Positions 33,224 through 45,600 are shown, counted from the first letter of the stretch. The stretch: 64,000 bases of DNA from Lunularia cruciata (GCA_948567375.1 OX419760.1:63484911-63548910), one strand, 5' to 3'. Notes: generated from the sequence alone by a model not told the origin. A program made the numbers and translations.

Positions 33224-33794
33224 TTGTCTATGGAGGGGGAAAGACATTTGGTTGAGCGGGAGAGGCAATTGGAGAGTGTAGAGGAGCAAGAGATATTAGT
33301 GCTTGAGCACGAGAGTAGATTAGAGAGCACAGAGGAGCAAGAGAGATTAGTGCTTGAGCATGAGAGTAGATTGGAGAGCTTTGAGAAGCATGGTATATTG
33401 TTAGTAGAGAGAGAGAGTCCTTTGTGAGTAAGAGGATACTCTTGTTGCAAAGGAGGAGAGGCATTTGACCTTTATTACTTATGAGATAGAGAGAGAGCAA
33501 AGATTAGTTGACTTGGACTTGGACAACCTAGGTGCCGCTGCCATGGCTGAGGGTTATAGGGTCCAGTTACAAAATCAGGCATGAGAATTAGCATTTGCTA
33601 TGGAGAGGTGTGAGAATGTACATGTTCAAGTAGAGGAGAGTGAGAGTAGTCTAGCTGAGGTGAGGGCTTACCTTGGACCAAGACTACATAGTCTTGCTTG
33701 CCAGACCAATACTTACAATGAGATGCAGACCCAGACCAATGCCACTCCCATGATAGATGCCACCCATGTGTTATCCCACAATGTTGTGACTTGA
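33224..33794 (+). pseudogene. Coiled-coil frame with 51-bp tandem repeats
   Basis: The frame 33224-33427 is built from 17-residue units (LESxEEQExLVLEHESR) repeated about two and a half times from 33271. A second open piece (33600-33794) is also acidic and helix-prone. This is the pattern of a long coiled coil. No start-to-end gene was found and the family is unknown. It lies just left of the family C gag, in the opposite orientation. Confidence 0.45.
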
Positions 33795-33799
33795 GAGAC

Positions 33800-34971
33800 T
33801 AAATTTGCCTCCCATTCCTTACCTCATAGTGTGGAGACTCAAGGAACTCAAATCAAATCTCTACAAATCTCTGAGGACAATCTGCCAATGAACCAGGTGA
33901 TGGCTTGGGAATTGGAGTAACCCACCACACCGGATTGCTTCAAAACTTGGTTCAATAAGGCCTTGAACTGCTCAAACTAGTCTCTCAACTTCTCTTTCTT
34001 CCCTCTATCCAAATCATTGAGTGCCGCAAAGACACTTGTGTTGTAATCAACTTCCCAAATTGCTCCAAGAAATTGTTTCTCAAATCTGCTTAGTCCGCTA
34101 GTTTGAACCCCTTTTGGGTTTCATGCGTGTACCAAATCTGAGCTTCCTTTTGGAGGGGACTTGGGAAGATCCATAGTTGGTCAGCAGAGTCATGCTCCAT
34201 ATTGGCAAAGAAGATGACTTCAAATTCTTTGATGAATTCATTAGGGTCTTTGTCTTGTTCAATTCCCTTGAACTTTTGGTAAGCCTGTCAGGTAATGGGT
34301 AACAAAGTCATACATTATCTTTGAAAAATAGGCTGTGGTAATGTAGGGCTTGATGCACCTGAGGTACTAGTTGGTGTTTGTGCATCAAATTCTGCCCCGG
34401 GGTTCACCAAGTTCAAGATGGAGTCTTTGTTGACCAATTGCTCTTCTATTGGTAAGTCAACTTCAACTTGAGTTGGAGACAAAGGTTCAACTTCTTCAGT
34501 TGTCTCTTTCATATCCCTTCAAACAAGTTGAGGAATCATATGGAGAAGATATTAATACTCTTCTTCTGTCAAGATTTGTGTTTTCTTTTCAAAAATGAAT
34601 TCTTTTATGAAATTGGCTTCCTTGATAGCTCTTGTGGGAGTTGGTGTATTGGGTTGTAGCAAATTTTTTTGTCTACTCATGTCTTTCTTCTTCTTGGGAT
34701 CAAGAGAGACAAAGTAACCTCACCACCCAATCTCTTGCTTCTTTTGCTTGAGGTCTTTCAAGGCTTCTTGAACTTTGTGAAGAAGGTGCAACGCCTCTTT
34801 CTCAGCTTTGTCAACGGTGATATGGCTCTTTTGGCATTCTTCTTCTTCATGGTGCAAAGTTTTCTTTCAAATTCTCTCTTCCCATTGTTCTCTCAATGCA
34901 GACATTCATATTGGTTGGACACCCAATTTCAAATTTGGCTTCATATTCTTCTACTCCAAGATTTGTATCCT
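33800..34971 (-). pseudogene. gag pseudogene of the minus-strand family C element
   Basis: Read leftward from the LTR end. A capsid-like stretch (DPNEFIKEFEVIFFANMEHD, about 34260-34195) is followed by QLWIFPSPLQKEAQIWY. The frame 34512-34315 is an acidic, proline-rich N-terminal part. Stops and frame changes are present. The element is lost at about 33800. Its place after the LTR end shows that 34999-44403 acts as the 5' LTR of this element. Confidence 0.65.
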
Positions 34972-35639
34972 TGACAACCCAACAATGCCAAAATCATGTG
35001 ACAACCCAACAAGTATCAATTTTATGGTAATCAGGTAAATAAGGTTTGTTCCCATAGAGATACAAGTTAGAACTGGTCAAATACAAAGTAAAATAGTAAC
35101 ACTTTAGTTCTTCTTGGTTGCATCTTTAATCTCTCAAGTAGAAACCACACCCAAAAGAGAGTAACAAGCACTAACTCGCAGTCTTGTCACAAATTAACAC
35201 TCCATAATCACAACTCCATCAAATATTTCTAAACAATCTTGATTGTGATGATTTGGATTTTCTTGAAGAAGGCTACTTTACTATAAAATGACTTTGCTTT
35301 AGAATGTGTTCCACCCCTCCACTAAAGGCACAACTTCCTTTCATCAAAATTTCTTTGCATCAATCCTACCTTGTGCTCACAAATGCAAAATAGTACCAAC
35401 ACTACAATTCCCTCTAAGATCTGTCAAGGCATTACTTTGATTACACTTCACTTAGGATCAAACACACAGAATGAAGATCAATACTATGGAATCCAACATC
35501 CAACCAATACATTGACTTGCACTTCAAAATTCTCCAAACACTCACAAACACACACACAAGATTGATACTTGGAATTAAGCTCAAATGATGAGCACTACAA
35601 TATCCAAAATGACAATGCACCTCTTCACATTTGCCTCTT

Positions 35640-36750
35640 CAAATCCCAAATCTATTTCTAATCCAATTTGATGTCAACCTAGACTTTAGCTTCCAAACCC
35701 AATGATCCTCCTATCACTTTTGCTTCTTCTTCAGGTCTCTCTAATACTACTCCTACATCAACTACTTCTACTATCTCTTCACTTTGAACTATAATTGCAC
35801 TCATATCTAATCTATCTACATCTTTATCTTTTGTTCCCTCTTCTCTAATGTCTCAAGTAACTCACCCAAAGACACCTACACTCCCAACTTTGTAACTTTG
35901 GACTCTGTAACTTTGTAACTTCTTCTCCTTCATCTCATTATGAAGTCTATCTAAATTTGATCTTACTAAATCTAATCTAAGACTCACATTATCTCCTACC
36001 TCTAACATCTTCCTCTCAACTCAATCTCTCAAACAAATCAAAAGATTGTCCAATTTAGTGTCCTTTGCCTTCTTCTTTCAAGTTTCTTGCACAAGCAACT
36101 TCAATTCATGAAGCCTTGCTTCTTCCAATTTAATCTTGGCTTCAGTATTTAGCATTGCTTTCAACTCCTTCACTATTGCTCCTACTACAGCTGACTCCAC
36201 ACTTGGAATACCTTCTCCTTACTTCTCTCCACTTCCAATTCATTTCAATACATCATCAACTCATCCTCAAACTCAGCCTTTAGTGCTTCCTTCTCTTGTC
36301 TACACAAGACTAATTGATCCTCAGCTCCTCTAAGCAATCCCCGCAATTGTTCCTCCTCTCAACTACGCTCTATTAATTCTTGTTGCCAGGCTTGGTCCTT
36401 CTCTGCTGCACTCTTCTTTAAACTTGCTAACTCTTGCTCCATCATTGCTGCACTTGCCTTTGAATGTATAACCTACTTGTGCATTAGCAACTTCACTTTT
36501 CATTATCTTGACCAACACAATCTTCTCCTTCAATTCATTATTGCACTTCACAAAGTTCTCCTTCAAGGCATCCAACCTTTTAGTCCAAAGAATTGCTTCT
36601 GCTTAAATTTCATTGGCTTCCTTCTCTCCTTGAGTTAGCTTACTCCTCAACTTGACAATTTCCTCTCTCCATTTTTTTACAACCACCAGCCCATCCCTCA
36701 CTTCCGGATGATGACTCTTAATCTTTGCTTTCTTCTGCTATAGAAGCACC
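35640..36750 (-). pseudogene. LTR-borne coiled-coil ORF, minus-strand family C LTR
   Basis: Helix-prone, charged sequence (open piece 36575-36363, LDALKENFVKCNNELKEKIV). It continues through a segment with LHELKLLVQET and DNLLICLRD that matches 51718-51810 of the plus-strand LTR, and ends in an acidic tail. Stops occur. The N-terminal part lies at 43894-43580. Confidence 0.6.
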
Positions 36751-36760
36751 AACAAAGGAC

Positions 36761-37452
36761 TGTAACACCCATTTGTGCATGTGTGTGGTATTGTGATATT
36801 TAGCTTGGTATTACAAGTATTTAAGAGATATTATTTATATAGAGATAAAGGATGGTTCTATGTTAGTCATGGTTAGCTAAATTTAGTCATAGCTAAGATA
36901 GAGGGGACCTTACTTTAGAGGAAGTAGAAAAGATGAGCACCACTATTTTGGATTTTAGTGTGTTGACTTGGTATTATTCCTAGGTGTTTGGCTTTGAGGA
37001 AAGAGTTGAGAACTCTTGGGCCCGCAAGCCTTTTTGTTTTGGATTCTTCTTTAGTCCAAGGATAGTCCATGTGAAGGAATCCTTGACTTAGTGGTTGGGT
37101 CAAGATAAGACCACATGCTTAGGGGAATATATCTATGTGAATGGATATTCCTTTCTACTTTTTGACTTTACTTGACTTTTAGTCTAGTAACTTGAGTTAC
37201 TACGGTAATTGGTAACTTTGGTACGTAACTATTTCACAAGTATATAAACAAGGGGTGAGGAGGTACTCATCATCCTTTCATTTGCAACTATCTCTCTCTC
37301 ATTGAGTTCTCTAGTGAGCAATGTCTTGAGTCTTGGAATGTTAGCCTTGGAGGAGTATGATGGAGTTCGGGTTCCTTGCCTTCTTAGTCCATGGTGCGCT
37401 ACCATAATAGCCATCAAAGGTTCATCTTGAGTGAAAGATAGGCCAGCTCACA
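36761..37452 (+). repeat. 5' LTR of family A copy 2
   Basis: A 692-bp LTR, TGTAACACCC to AGCTCACA, near-identical to both LTRs of copy 1. A PBS (TGGTTCCGTTGCTGGGACC) follows at 37457-37475. Confidence 0.95.
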
Positions 37453-37475
37453 TTTTTGGTTCCGTTGCTGGGACC

Positions 37476-38310
37476 TCTCTAGAAGGCAAGATAATGTTCC
37501 GCGTTCAATTCTACACTAGGCAGAAGGAGGCTATGAGAGCTCACTTGGAGAGAACATTAGGAGAGGAGAGGGCTGAACTTATGTTAGAGAACTTAGATCC
37601 ATTTGTATACCCTGTAATTCATTATGATGTCTTTGAGGTGATTTTGTACATCTTCTACACATGAGAAGAATTGGAGAGATTGTGTGAGGTGGATTGCAGA
37701 TTTTGGGGATTAAGGTGATTTTGGGCAAAATCTCAAGTTTGAGATCTAGACTTGAAATTTCTACACATGATAGCTTGGGTTATCTTTCAGTTATCACATT
37801 TAAAATTATTATGAGAGCTATTATGCTCACTGGGCTAGAATTTTTGAAAGTTGATAGGGTAAAGTGCTCCCGCAATTGCATGCTCTCTGGAAAATTGTAC
37901 AGAGTCTGCCATTTCTTCAATTTTCAGTGAATTGTCCTGAAAATTTCTAAGAAAATAAAATGCATTGTATTCTACCTTCTGCCACAAACATTAGAGAGAA
38001 ATCGTTTTTGTGCAGAGCGTTATGAGTTTTTTAAGGAAGGGGGGTTGTTTTCAGACCAAATCTGAAATTTGTGTGCTGAATAGAAAGGTGTCTAGGCCAA
38101 ATGGCTTGATGAAAAGATCTGAATTTTTCAGAGAGGGATATCCTAGAGTTGTGATCAAGTCTACAAAATTTCAAAAGATTGTGACATACTGCTTGGGCGA
38201 TTTGAGTGACATTGTGAGGAAGGGTCAATTCTGCAGAGTGGAGATCTCATGCATGAGGAGTTTGAGATCAACAAAAAACATGTTTGAGTGTTTAGATTCA
38301 TCTTGGGAAC
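37476..38310 (+). other. 5' leader of family A copy 2
   Basis: Collinear with the copy 1 leader. A frame starting in the LTR end (37431-37664) is open here but broken in copy 1. Coding status is doubtful. Confidence 0.5.
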
Positions 38311-38724
38311 ATGGAGGGTCATCAAGAGTGGAAATTGAGATTATGCAAGGTTCCTAAAGGGTTTGAGGTGATTGTAGGGGTGGATTTGAGGAAAAGAGAG
38401 TTTACAATAGAATTTGAAGAGAGTGTTGAATGGATCCAGAAACCTACACCACTTGGAGGAAAGAGTGAGTCTAAGTGCTTTTTGTGTGGAGAGAAGGGAC
38501 ATAAGGCAAGTTCATGTCCATTAACCTTTGAGAGCAAGAGATTGAGGGAAAGGAGAGGCTTACTTGACTTGGGTTTGCATGTTGGACCTTCTTCACCAAG
38601 ATTAGGAGGGAGAAGATCTAAGACCAAGGAGTTGTGTGAGGTTTGTCGAGTTGAAGGACTTCCAAAAGGACATGAGTGTAGTGGAGTAAAATCACTTTTG
38701 GAGACTTTGGTGAAGGATCTTTGA
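38311..38724 (+). CDS. Extra zinc-knuckle ORF upstream of gag, family A copy 2
   Basis: A 137-codon ORF starting MEGHQEWK, with the same start as copy 1. The CCHC knuckle is at 38476-38517 and the second Cys/His cluster (CEVCRVEGLPKGHEC) is near the end. The two copies differ at few residues, and the C-termini diverge after GVK. It lies about 295 bp before gag, in the same orientation. Conservation in two copies argues that it is a real element gene of unknown function. Confidence 0.78.
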   Translation: MEGHQEWKLRLCKVPKGFEVIVGVDLRKREFTIEFEESVEWIQKPTPLGGKSESKCFLCGEKGHKASSCPLTFESKRLRERRGLLDLGLHVGPSSPRLGGRRSKTKELCEVCRVEGLPKGHECSGVKSLLETLVKDL

Positions 38725-39018
38725 GAGAATCTTAGTACAACTATAGAAATACTACCACCTTCATCAGCTAGTTCTCAAGATTAGTGATGGAGATAATCTT
38801 TCAACTTATGGATAAACTATCCATGAGAGTTCGATTAATATGCACTCTAGGATTTGATGTTACTATAGAAATCTTGGAGCAACCTGAACCTTTTGTGTTC
38901 CCTAGGGTGGATTATTCTCAAATGGTGTTAGTCATGTATATACTCTATTAGTTATAGAGAGAGAAAAGAAAAGAGAAAAAGAAAAATTGAGAGAAAAGAA
39001 AGATAGTGAGAGGTTAAG

Positions 39019-40650
39019 ATGAGGAAACTTTCGGTTTTCTTTGGCAAGGATGGAGAAGATGTGGAGGCCTTTGTGAGAGACTTCAAGAGAGCTTGCAAAG
39101 GAAACACTGAGAGGAGTAAGAATGAGTGGGCCTCATTATTACCAGATTTCTTTGAGGATGCAGCACTTACATGGTATGAGTCAGAATACCAAAAGAGAGA
39201 GAGGAGAGATGGGGAAGAGGAGTCTTGGGAGACTTTGACTTCAGCACTCATTGAGAACTTTCTTCCTGATGAGAGTTATGAGAGATTGATGAGTGAGGTT
39301 ACAATTCTCAAGCAAGGAGATGGAGAGAAAGTGAGAGTCTATGTGGAAAGAGTGGAAAAGTTGGAGTCCAGATTTTGCATAGTGTTGAGGAAGGGTGGGG
39401 ATGATGTGGAGACTACAATGATTGGCATAGGAGCCACGCTCACCAAGAATTTTGTGGCAGGGTTGAGACCACAAATTAGAAGCAAGGTGAGATATGAGAA
39501 ACCTTCTTCCAAGGTTGAAGCTATCAAGATCGCAATTCGTATGGAGGAGAGTTTGGAAGGGGATGCGAGTGATTTGGTGGTGAAGGAGGTTGTGCATCCT
39601 CTTCAAGGCTACAAGTATGGTGGAAATTTTGATACTTTGGTGAAAAGGGTTGCACCACAAGTAGTAGTTGCTCCAGTTCTTGCACCTCCACCAAAAGATC
39701 CACTTCAAACCATCACAGAACAACTTGCGGATCTCAAGATCAATGTGGTGCAACTATGGGAGAAGAGAGAGGTGGATCAGAATGTAGGGAGAGGGCCTAG
39801 GAGTTATGGAAACTATCCATATAGAGGAGGCCAACCAGCCAACAATTTTAATGATAGAAATTGTTTTGGTTGTGGAGGAAGAGGCCATATCCAAAGGAAT
39901 TGCCCAAATTCCACTTACCATGGAGGAAGGGGTTATGAGGGAGCCAATAGAGGGAAAGAGGGAGGTAGGGAAACCCAAGTGGCTCCTAATCCCAACAAAG
40001 GTGGGATAGCATCCATAGATGTGGTTGAGAGCAAGTATGAGAAGGGAGAGTGCTCAAACTCCAAGGGTCTTAATTTGGAGCTTTTGGCACAAGAGAAGAA
40101 GAGAGCTTGTTTTGCAGAGGATGTTCACTCTTCTCAAGGATTTACTTCAAGCAAGGATACTCCTATGTCTACTAGGAGCACTCGCACCTCAACACCATCA
40201 ACAACAAAGACTCCAAGGAAGAAGTTGGGGATGGAGGATTTCTTGATTTCAAAGCAACAATGGAACTACAATGTGTTGGAGGATGTTGGTAGTCACAAGG
40301 CTAACATCACAATGGGCCAATTGATTGCTTTGAACCCTACCTTGAGAAAGGAGCTTAGAGATGGTTTGAGTTCTACAAGGAGCAACAAGAAGAAGAAGGC
40401 AAAAGTTCCAATATCAATGGGGGTGGTAGATGCCAAGCCAGCACCATGGGAGGCTTGTGAATATGCCTCCAAGATTGATGTGAGAGTGAATGGTCACAAC
40501 ATCAAGGATACATTGGTTGATGGGATCAGCAGTGAATGCCATGTTAGAAAGGTTGATGAAGAAGTTGGGTATGATACCCTCAAGACCTTCAACATTTGTG
40601 GTGAGCATGACAAACAAGCAACAAGTTTGACCAATAGGAGTGATGGATAA
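39019..40650 (+). pseudogene. gag-protease, family A copy 2
   Basis: A 543-codon frame. Capsid occupies the first 200 residues. A CCHC knuckle is at 39862-39903, followed by a Ser/Thr/Lys-rich linker. The frame enters the protease but shifts at its active site: copy 1 reads LVDGGSAVN, whereas here a 2-base deletion at about 40520 gives LVDGISSE. Gag is therefore intact, while protease and pol are out of frame. Confidence 0.88.
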
Positions 40651-41109
40651 GGTGGTAGTTTCAGTTATGGGAGTTCAAAATCTCATGACTTTCCAAGTCT
40701 TGAAGGATTCAAGCTTTGACTTACTTCTTGGGAGGCCATGGTTGAGAGCAGCACGCACAACTGATCGATGGCACAAAGGGTACTTGAGGATTGGGCCATA
40801 AAACCATAGAGTCACTGTTCCTGTGACTAACACCACCAACACTTCACATTTAGATACACCATCTTCTGATTATTGGGAATCAGATTCTGAAGAAGGAGCT
40901 TTAGGTGTGGACACAAGCATGGAGGAGGAGACTTTCACGGAGGAGGATGAATCTAAATCTGATTCAGATGTGTATCCCTTGTGTGCTATGGATTTTGCAC
41001 CTAAGCCTGAGGTTTTGAAGGACCTAGACAAATCACCATTGACACTTGAGGAGGTAGAGAGAGGTTAGCTACCCTCAAGTATGGCCCAAATGTTACCAAG
41101 GAGGAGAAG
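40651..41109 (+). pseudogene. Protease tail and protease-RT linker, family A copy 2
   Basis: Holds the LLGRPW-type protease end (about 40720) and the acidic linker 40823-41068, as in copy 1. Confidence 0.7.
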
Positions 41110-42720
41110 GTGAGATTTGAGGAGATTTTCCGCAAGTTCATCCATGTGCTTGCTTTTAGTTACAAGGATTTGAAGGAAGTCACCTTGGAGGAGCACAAGA
41201 TAGAGGTGGAGTCACATGCAAGACCAATCCGCCAAAAGCAACGTCGCATTAGCCCACCAATATCTTTGGTTGTGAAGGAGGAGATTGATAAGCTCAAGGA
41301 GGCTGGATTTATCTTTGAGGTGGAGAATTCATAATGGGTGTCTCCAATTTTCATTGTGAAGAAAAAGAATGGCAAGCTTCAGGTATGTGTGGATTACAAG
41401 AAACTTAATGTTGTTACCAAGAAGGACTACTACCCATTGCCATTCATTGATGAGATCTTGGAGGAGGTTGCAGGTCATGAGAGGTACAGTTTTGGAGATG
41501 GTTATAGTGGATACAACCAAATCAAGATTACACCAGAGCATCAACAACTCACCACATTCACCACACCTTGGGGAAATTATGCTTTCAAGGTCATGCCTTT
41601 TGGGCTTTGCAATGCTCCAGCCACATTCCAACGGTTCATGAACAAGGTATTTACACCTTTCATTGGGAAATTTGTGAGAGACTTCATTGATGACTTTTGT
41701 GTCTATGGGAGCAAGGAGGAGCACTTTGAGCACCTAATCAAAGTCTTGTAACGCTTGGATGAGGCAAATGCATCACTCAATCCAGAGAAGTGCATTTTTG
41801 GATGTGAAGAAGGTCTACTTTTGGGGCACATCATCTCCAAGGATGGAATAGCAGTTGATCCTGAGAAGGTGAGGAAAATCTCAGACCTTCCATTCCCTTC
41901 AAGCTTGACAAAGTTATGCCAATTCTTGGGGATGGTTGGGTACTATAGGAGGTTCATCTTCTCATTTTCCAACAAGGCTTATGCATTGACCATCTACATG
42001 AAGAAAGGTGTAGATTACATGGTGATTTTGGAAGACAAGGAGGCTCTCAAAGCTTTTGAGGAGCTCAAGCAATCCCTTGTGTAGCTCCAATTCTTGCTAA
42101 ACCTGATTGGAGTAAGCCTTTCATCCTCTACACTGATGCTTCTAATGTAGCTATAGGATGCACTCTTAGTCAATTAGACCAAGATGGGCATGATCATCCA
42201 ATAGCTTATGCTAGTAGGCAGATGGTTTCAGCAGAGAAGAACTACTCTATCATGGAGAGAGAAGGGTTGGTAGTGATCTTTGGTCTCAAGAAGTTTAGAC
42301 ACTACTTGATTGGAGGGAAAGCCACCATTGTCACGGATCACAAGGCTTTGAAGTACATCTTCAACAAGCCTAATGTTGAAGGGAGACTAGCAAGGTGGAT
42401 GATACTCTTGTCTGAATATGACTACACCATTGAGGATAGGCCAGGAAAGAAACATGCAAATGCTGATTTTTTATCTAGAGCCTATGATCATGATGGAGAT
42501 GAGCCAATGGATGATTCCTTCCCGGATGAGGAGCTCATGACAATCTCAATCACTCAAGAGGTTCCACTGGAGTACAAGGAGATTGTGGATTTTGTGACAA
42601 GAGGTAACTATCCAGAAGGGATGCATGCTAGGGAGAGGAAGGCCCTTGCAGCAAGATCTAGACCTTACACAATGGTGGAGGATATTCTTTTTCACCAAGG
42701 AGCAGATGGTCTACTTTGAA
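41110..42720 (+). pseudogene. RT and RNase H, family A copy 2
   Basis: Four open pieces (41110-41334, 41338-41751, 41755-42084, 42222-42719) together cover RT and RNase H. The RT active site reads FIDDFCVYG. Lesions relative to copy 1 are a stop at 41332-41334, a Gln-to-stop change at about 41749, a small deletion near 42082 and a TGA at about 42717. RNase H has YTDAS (about 42130) and HANADFLSRAY at its end. The order and spacing equal copy 1. Confidence 0.88.
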
Positions 42721-42725
42721 GGGCA

Positions 42726-43580
42726 GTGTGTAAGGAAGAGTATATCCTACTCATAAAGGAGTTTCATGAAGGTTTAGTATGTGGAGGACACTTTGCAAGA
42801 AAGGTGACTGCTTTCAAGATTCTAGATGCAGGTTACCATTGGAGAGGGATTTTCAAGGATTGTCTTGATTATTGCAAAACTTGTCATGTTTGTCAAGCTT
42901 TTGCTAGAAAGTCTACATCCACTCCACCACTTAGATCAATTCCATTACTAGGACCTTTTGAGAAGTGGGGAATTGATTTTGTAGGTCCTCTCAATAGAAC
43001 CCCAAGGAACAATTGGTACATTGTAGTAGTTACTAATTACCTTACCAAGTGGGTTGAGGCTAGACCATTGAGGGACAAGAATGAAGATGAAGTGGGTAGA
43101 TTTCTTTATGAACGCATTATCACTAGGTTTGGATGCCCTTTGGAGTTGGTTTCTGATAGAGGAGGAGAATTTACAAGAAGCATTACTACAGCCATGCTAC
43201 AACATTTCTCTATCACACATAAAGTAATTGCATCCTATAAACCAAATTCTAATGGCTTGGCAGAGAGAACCAATCAGACCTTGTGCATGATGTTGGCCAA
43301 AGATGCAGAAATGGAGGGGGCTAAACATCATTGGGACAAGAGGATTCATGCAATTTTGTGGGAGTATAGGACAACCATGAAGACTTCCACCAAATATTCT
43401 CCATTTCAATTGGTGTATGGTATTGAGTCTACCTTACTTATTCACTTTGATCTTCCTACCTTCCAAAGCATTCATAGGAGATTGAAGAAAGCACAAGGAG
43501 GTGATGCAGAGAAGTCAAGGAAGGATCAACTCATGGAATTGGAAGAGGCAAGAGCAGTTGCTATGGTTCGAGTGGAGCAA
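42726..43580 (+). pseudogene. Integrase, family A copy 2 (3' truncated)
   Basis: The HHCC region (EFHEGLVCGGHF to CKTCHVCQ) and the full D,D-35-E core are open: GIDFVGPL, SDRGGEFT and NGLAERTNQT. The element-derived sequence stops at about 43580 (VRVEQ). The frame then runs on by chance into family C LTR sequence to 43790. The GPF/Y module is lost. Confidence 0.88.
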
Positions 43581-44403
43581 CCTGCTTCTCTCCCCAAGAC
43601 CAACTTCCAATCCGACTCAGTCCATGGAGCCGGATTCCCTCTCTTCCCCTCCACTTTGGGACCCTCCTCACAATTACTGGCAGCGATTTTTGCCATTACT
43701 CCCGAGAAACTGAAATTCCAATTCCAGGCTAAAAAGGTGATACGAAGTTTCACCAAGACTTCGATCCTTGCTACTACATCTACCCTTTGAATTGCAAAAC
43801 CTCTCACTACCAGCGCGTTGGCCACCTTCTTTGCCATGATTTGTTCTCTTGTTCTACGCTGTTGGAAGATCAGCCTCTCTCCTGGACGAGACACTCTAAC
43901 TCCCTCAGGGTTTCAGAAAATTTCACTCTCGACGGGCTTTCAAACACGCATTCCTACAGGATGACTACTCAAAGGAATTGGAAATTTACTCAGCAAATTC
44001 AACTTCCCCCTGTGCATTTGCAATTTTATATTGCCCCTAATTGCAATCATTCTTCAGTCAATTTTGTATGTGAGTTTCTCTCTTCTGCATGCTCTCCCGG
44101 TCACTATCAAGACATGCTTCTTCTGCCCCCGCCATTTCTTGAAATGTACTTTCTTGCCACGTACCGAGGTTGTTAAACGGTCTTCATCATTCCTACATTT
44201 TCCAACCCGAAGACGATGATCTTTGGCCTGCTTCCGGCGTACTCCTCTTCCGAGTACCTCCATCATCGGATCCGATGTCAGCTTCTTTGGCTTTCTTCCG
44301 AAGTTACTTCCACCTCTTCTTTGTTTGCAATTCGTCTTTTCCGTGCTTACTTTGTCTCTTAAACACTACGAACCATAAAAAAACAAAAAATGTGGGTACC
44401 ACA
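43581..44403 (-). repeat. Start of the family C LTR, minus strand
   Basis: Begins TGTGGTACCCACATTTTTTG at 44403. The frame 43894-about 43585 (NCEEGPKVEGKRGN, WKLVLGREA) matches 49794-49945 on the plus strand (NCEEGLEAKGKRGN, WRLVLGREA) in the same order and at a similar distance from the LTR start. Confidence 0.8.
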
Positions 44404-45600
44404 TTGAGACACACTCAAGAAAGAAGAAGAGTGATCCTAAAGAAGTGAGTACTACTTCTTCATCTTCACAAAAGGCAAAGAGGCTACATCCAAAGGCAAT
44501 TCTTTTTACAAAGGAAGAGAAGATTCTAGCAAAAGCCAAAGCCAAAGCCAAGGCCTTGCAAAAGGAAATTCAAGAGGCCGTACAAAGAACTTGGGAGAAG
44601 AGTTGGAGGAGGATACAAAGATGAAGCTTCTAGTTTTTCTGGTGGACATCAGATCCAAAGTCAAGGATCTGATCCAAGCTGAGGTGAGTAGACCCAAAGA
44701 ACCTTGGGTCAAGACCACCAATACTCTAGTCACCATCATGAAGGGCCTTGGAGTCCAATTTGAACAAGAAGAGACTTCAAACCCAAAGATGAAGGCAAAA
44801 GTGGGAGGAGTACCCCAATATGATATTATGGTAGACTTAGTATCCACAAAGGCAAATGTCACATTCAAGCAATTGTGGGAGGACAATAAGTTGTACAAGA
44901 AATAGATAAGTTCAGCCCTCAAGAAAGTAAGGGCAATGATCAAGAAAGACTTGCCTACAATTTATTGTATTGAATAAGAAGATTTGGGATCTCCCAAAGT
45001 AGATGCAAAGATCACAAGCTGCATGATCACATCAATACCCATTGATTTGGGTTTCGGTCTGAATGTCATGACCAAAGACACCACAAAGTGGTTGGGGTAC
45101 CATATGTTTGAGCCAACACCCCAAATTTTGAAGTTTGAGGATCAAACTATGAGACTGTCTTTTTGGCATGCTATCAAACATAACTATGATCAATAGAGGG
45201 TTGCCCTTCAAGTTGAATTACATTGTGTTGAGACTAGTAACCAAAATTGGTTACCCATTATTGATTGGAAGATCCTAGTTGTATAGTGCCCAAGTTGCTA
45301 TGGATTAGCACCAGCAGAAGTTGAGGTTCAAGGATATCTTGTCCAAAGATCAAAAGTTGGTGATGGTGAGTTGGACAAAGGTTCCACACCTTGGGGAAAC
45401 AACTTTGTTAGAAGATGAAGATGAATCCAAAGATTGATCATCTTTGTCGTTTGAAGACTCCAAAGATGAAGTCCAAGTCAATTACTTGGAATACTACGAG
45501 GTAGAGGTCAAAGATGAAGACCCATATGACATTGCCTCAGGTGAAATCAATTTGGAGGAAGAAGCTTTGACTGCAGTTTGACTTGGGTTGAGCTGAGTCA
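44404..45600 (+). pseudogene. gag C-terminus and protease, plus-strand family C
   Basis: A basic tract with KAKAKAKA (about 44530) is followed by the frame 44591-44905, with YDIMVDLVSTKANVTFKQL, a stretch common before the protease in this Gypsy group. The frame 44984-45196 has IPIDLGFGLNVMTKDT, which aligns with protease sites of the D-G-G-S-G-V-N-V-M kind; here D-L-G-F-G replaces D-G-G-S-G. Stops follow. Confidence 0.65.

Larger units (their letters stand above)
36761..43580 (+). mobile_element. Family A Ty3/Gypsy retrotransposon, copy 2 (3' truncated)
   Basis: Same family as 6250-14021 but on the plus strand. The 5' LTR, PBS, extra ORF, gag-protease and pol through the integrase core are present. 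Similarity ends at about 43580, so the GPF/Y module, PPT and 3' LTR are absent. It is nested in the minus-strand family C LTR. Confidence 0.92.
34999..44403 (-). repeat. Family C 5' LTR on the minus strand, split by family A copy 2
   Basis: The LTR starts at 44403 (TGTGGTACCC on the minus strand) and ends at 34999 (GGTTGTCA; an echo of the same end occurs at 34972). Segments 43581-44403 and 34999-36760 match the first and last parts of the plus-strand LTR 49098-52926. Roughly 1.1 kb of the middle is missing, together with the 3' end of family A copy 2, as one deletion near 43580 would produce. Confidence 0.75.

Noticed and set aside
44391..44403. GGGTACCACA as the end of a plus-strand 5' LTR
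   Set aside because: The sequence to its left matches the LTR start in inverted orientation, so this is the start of a minus-strand LTR; the palindromic ends are misleading.
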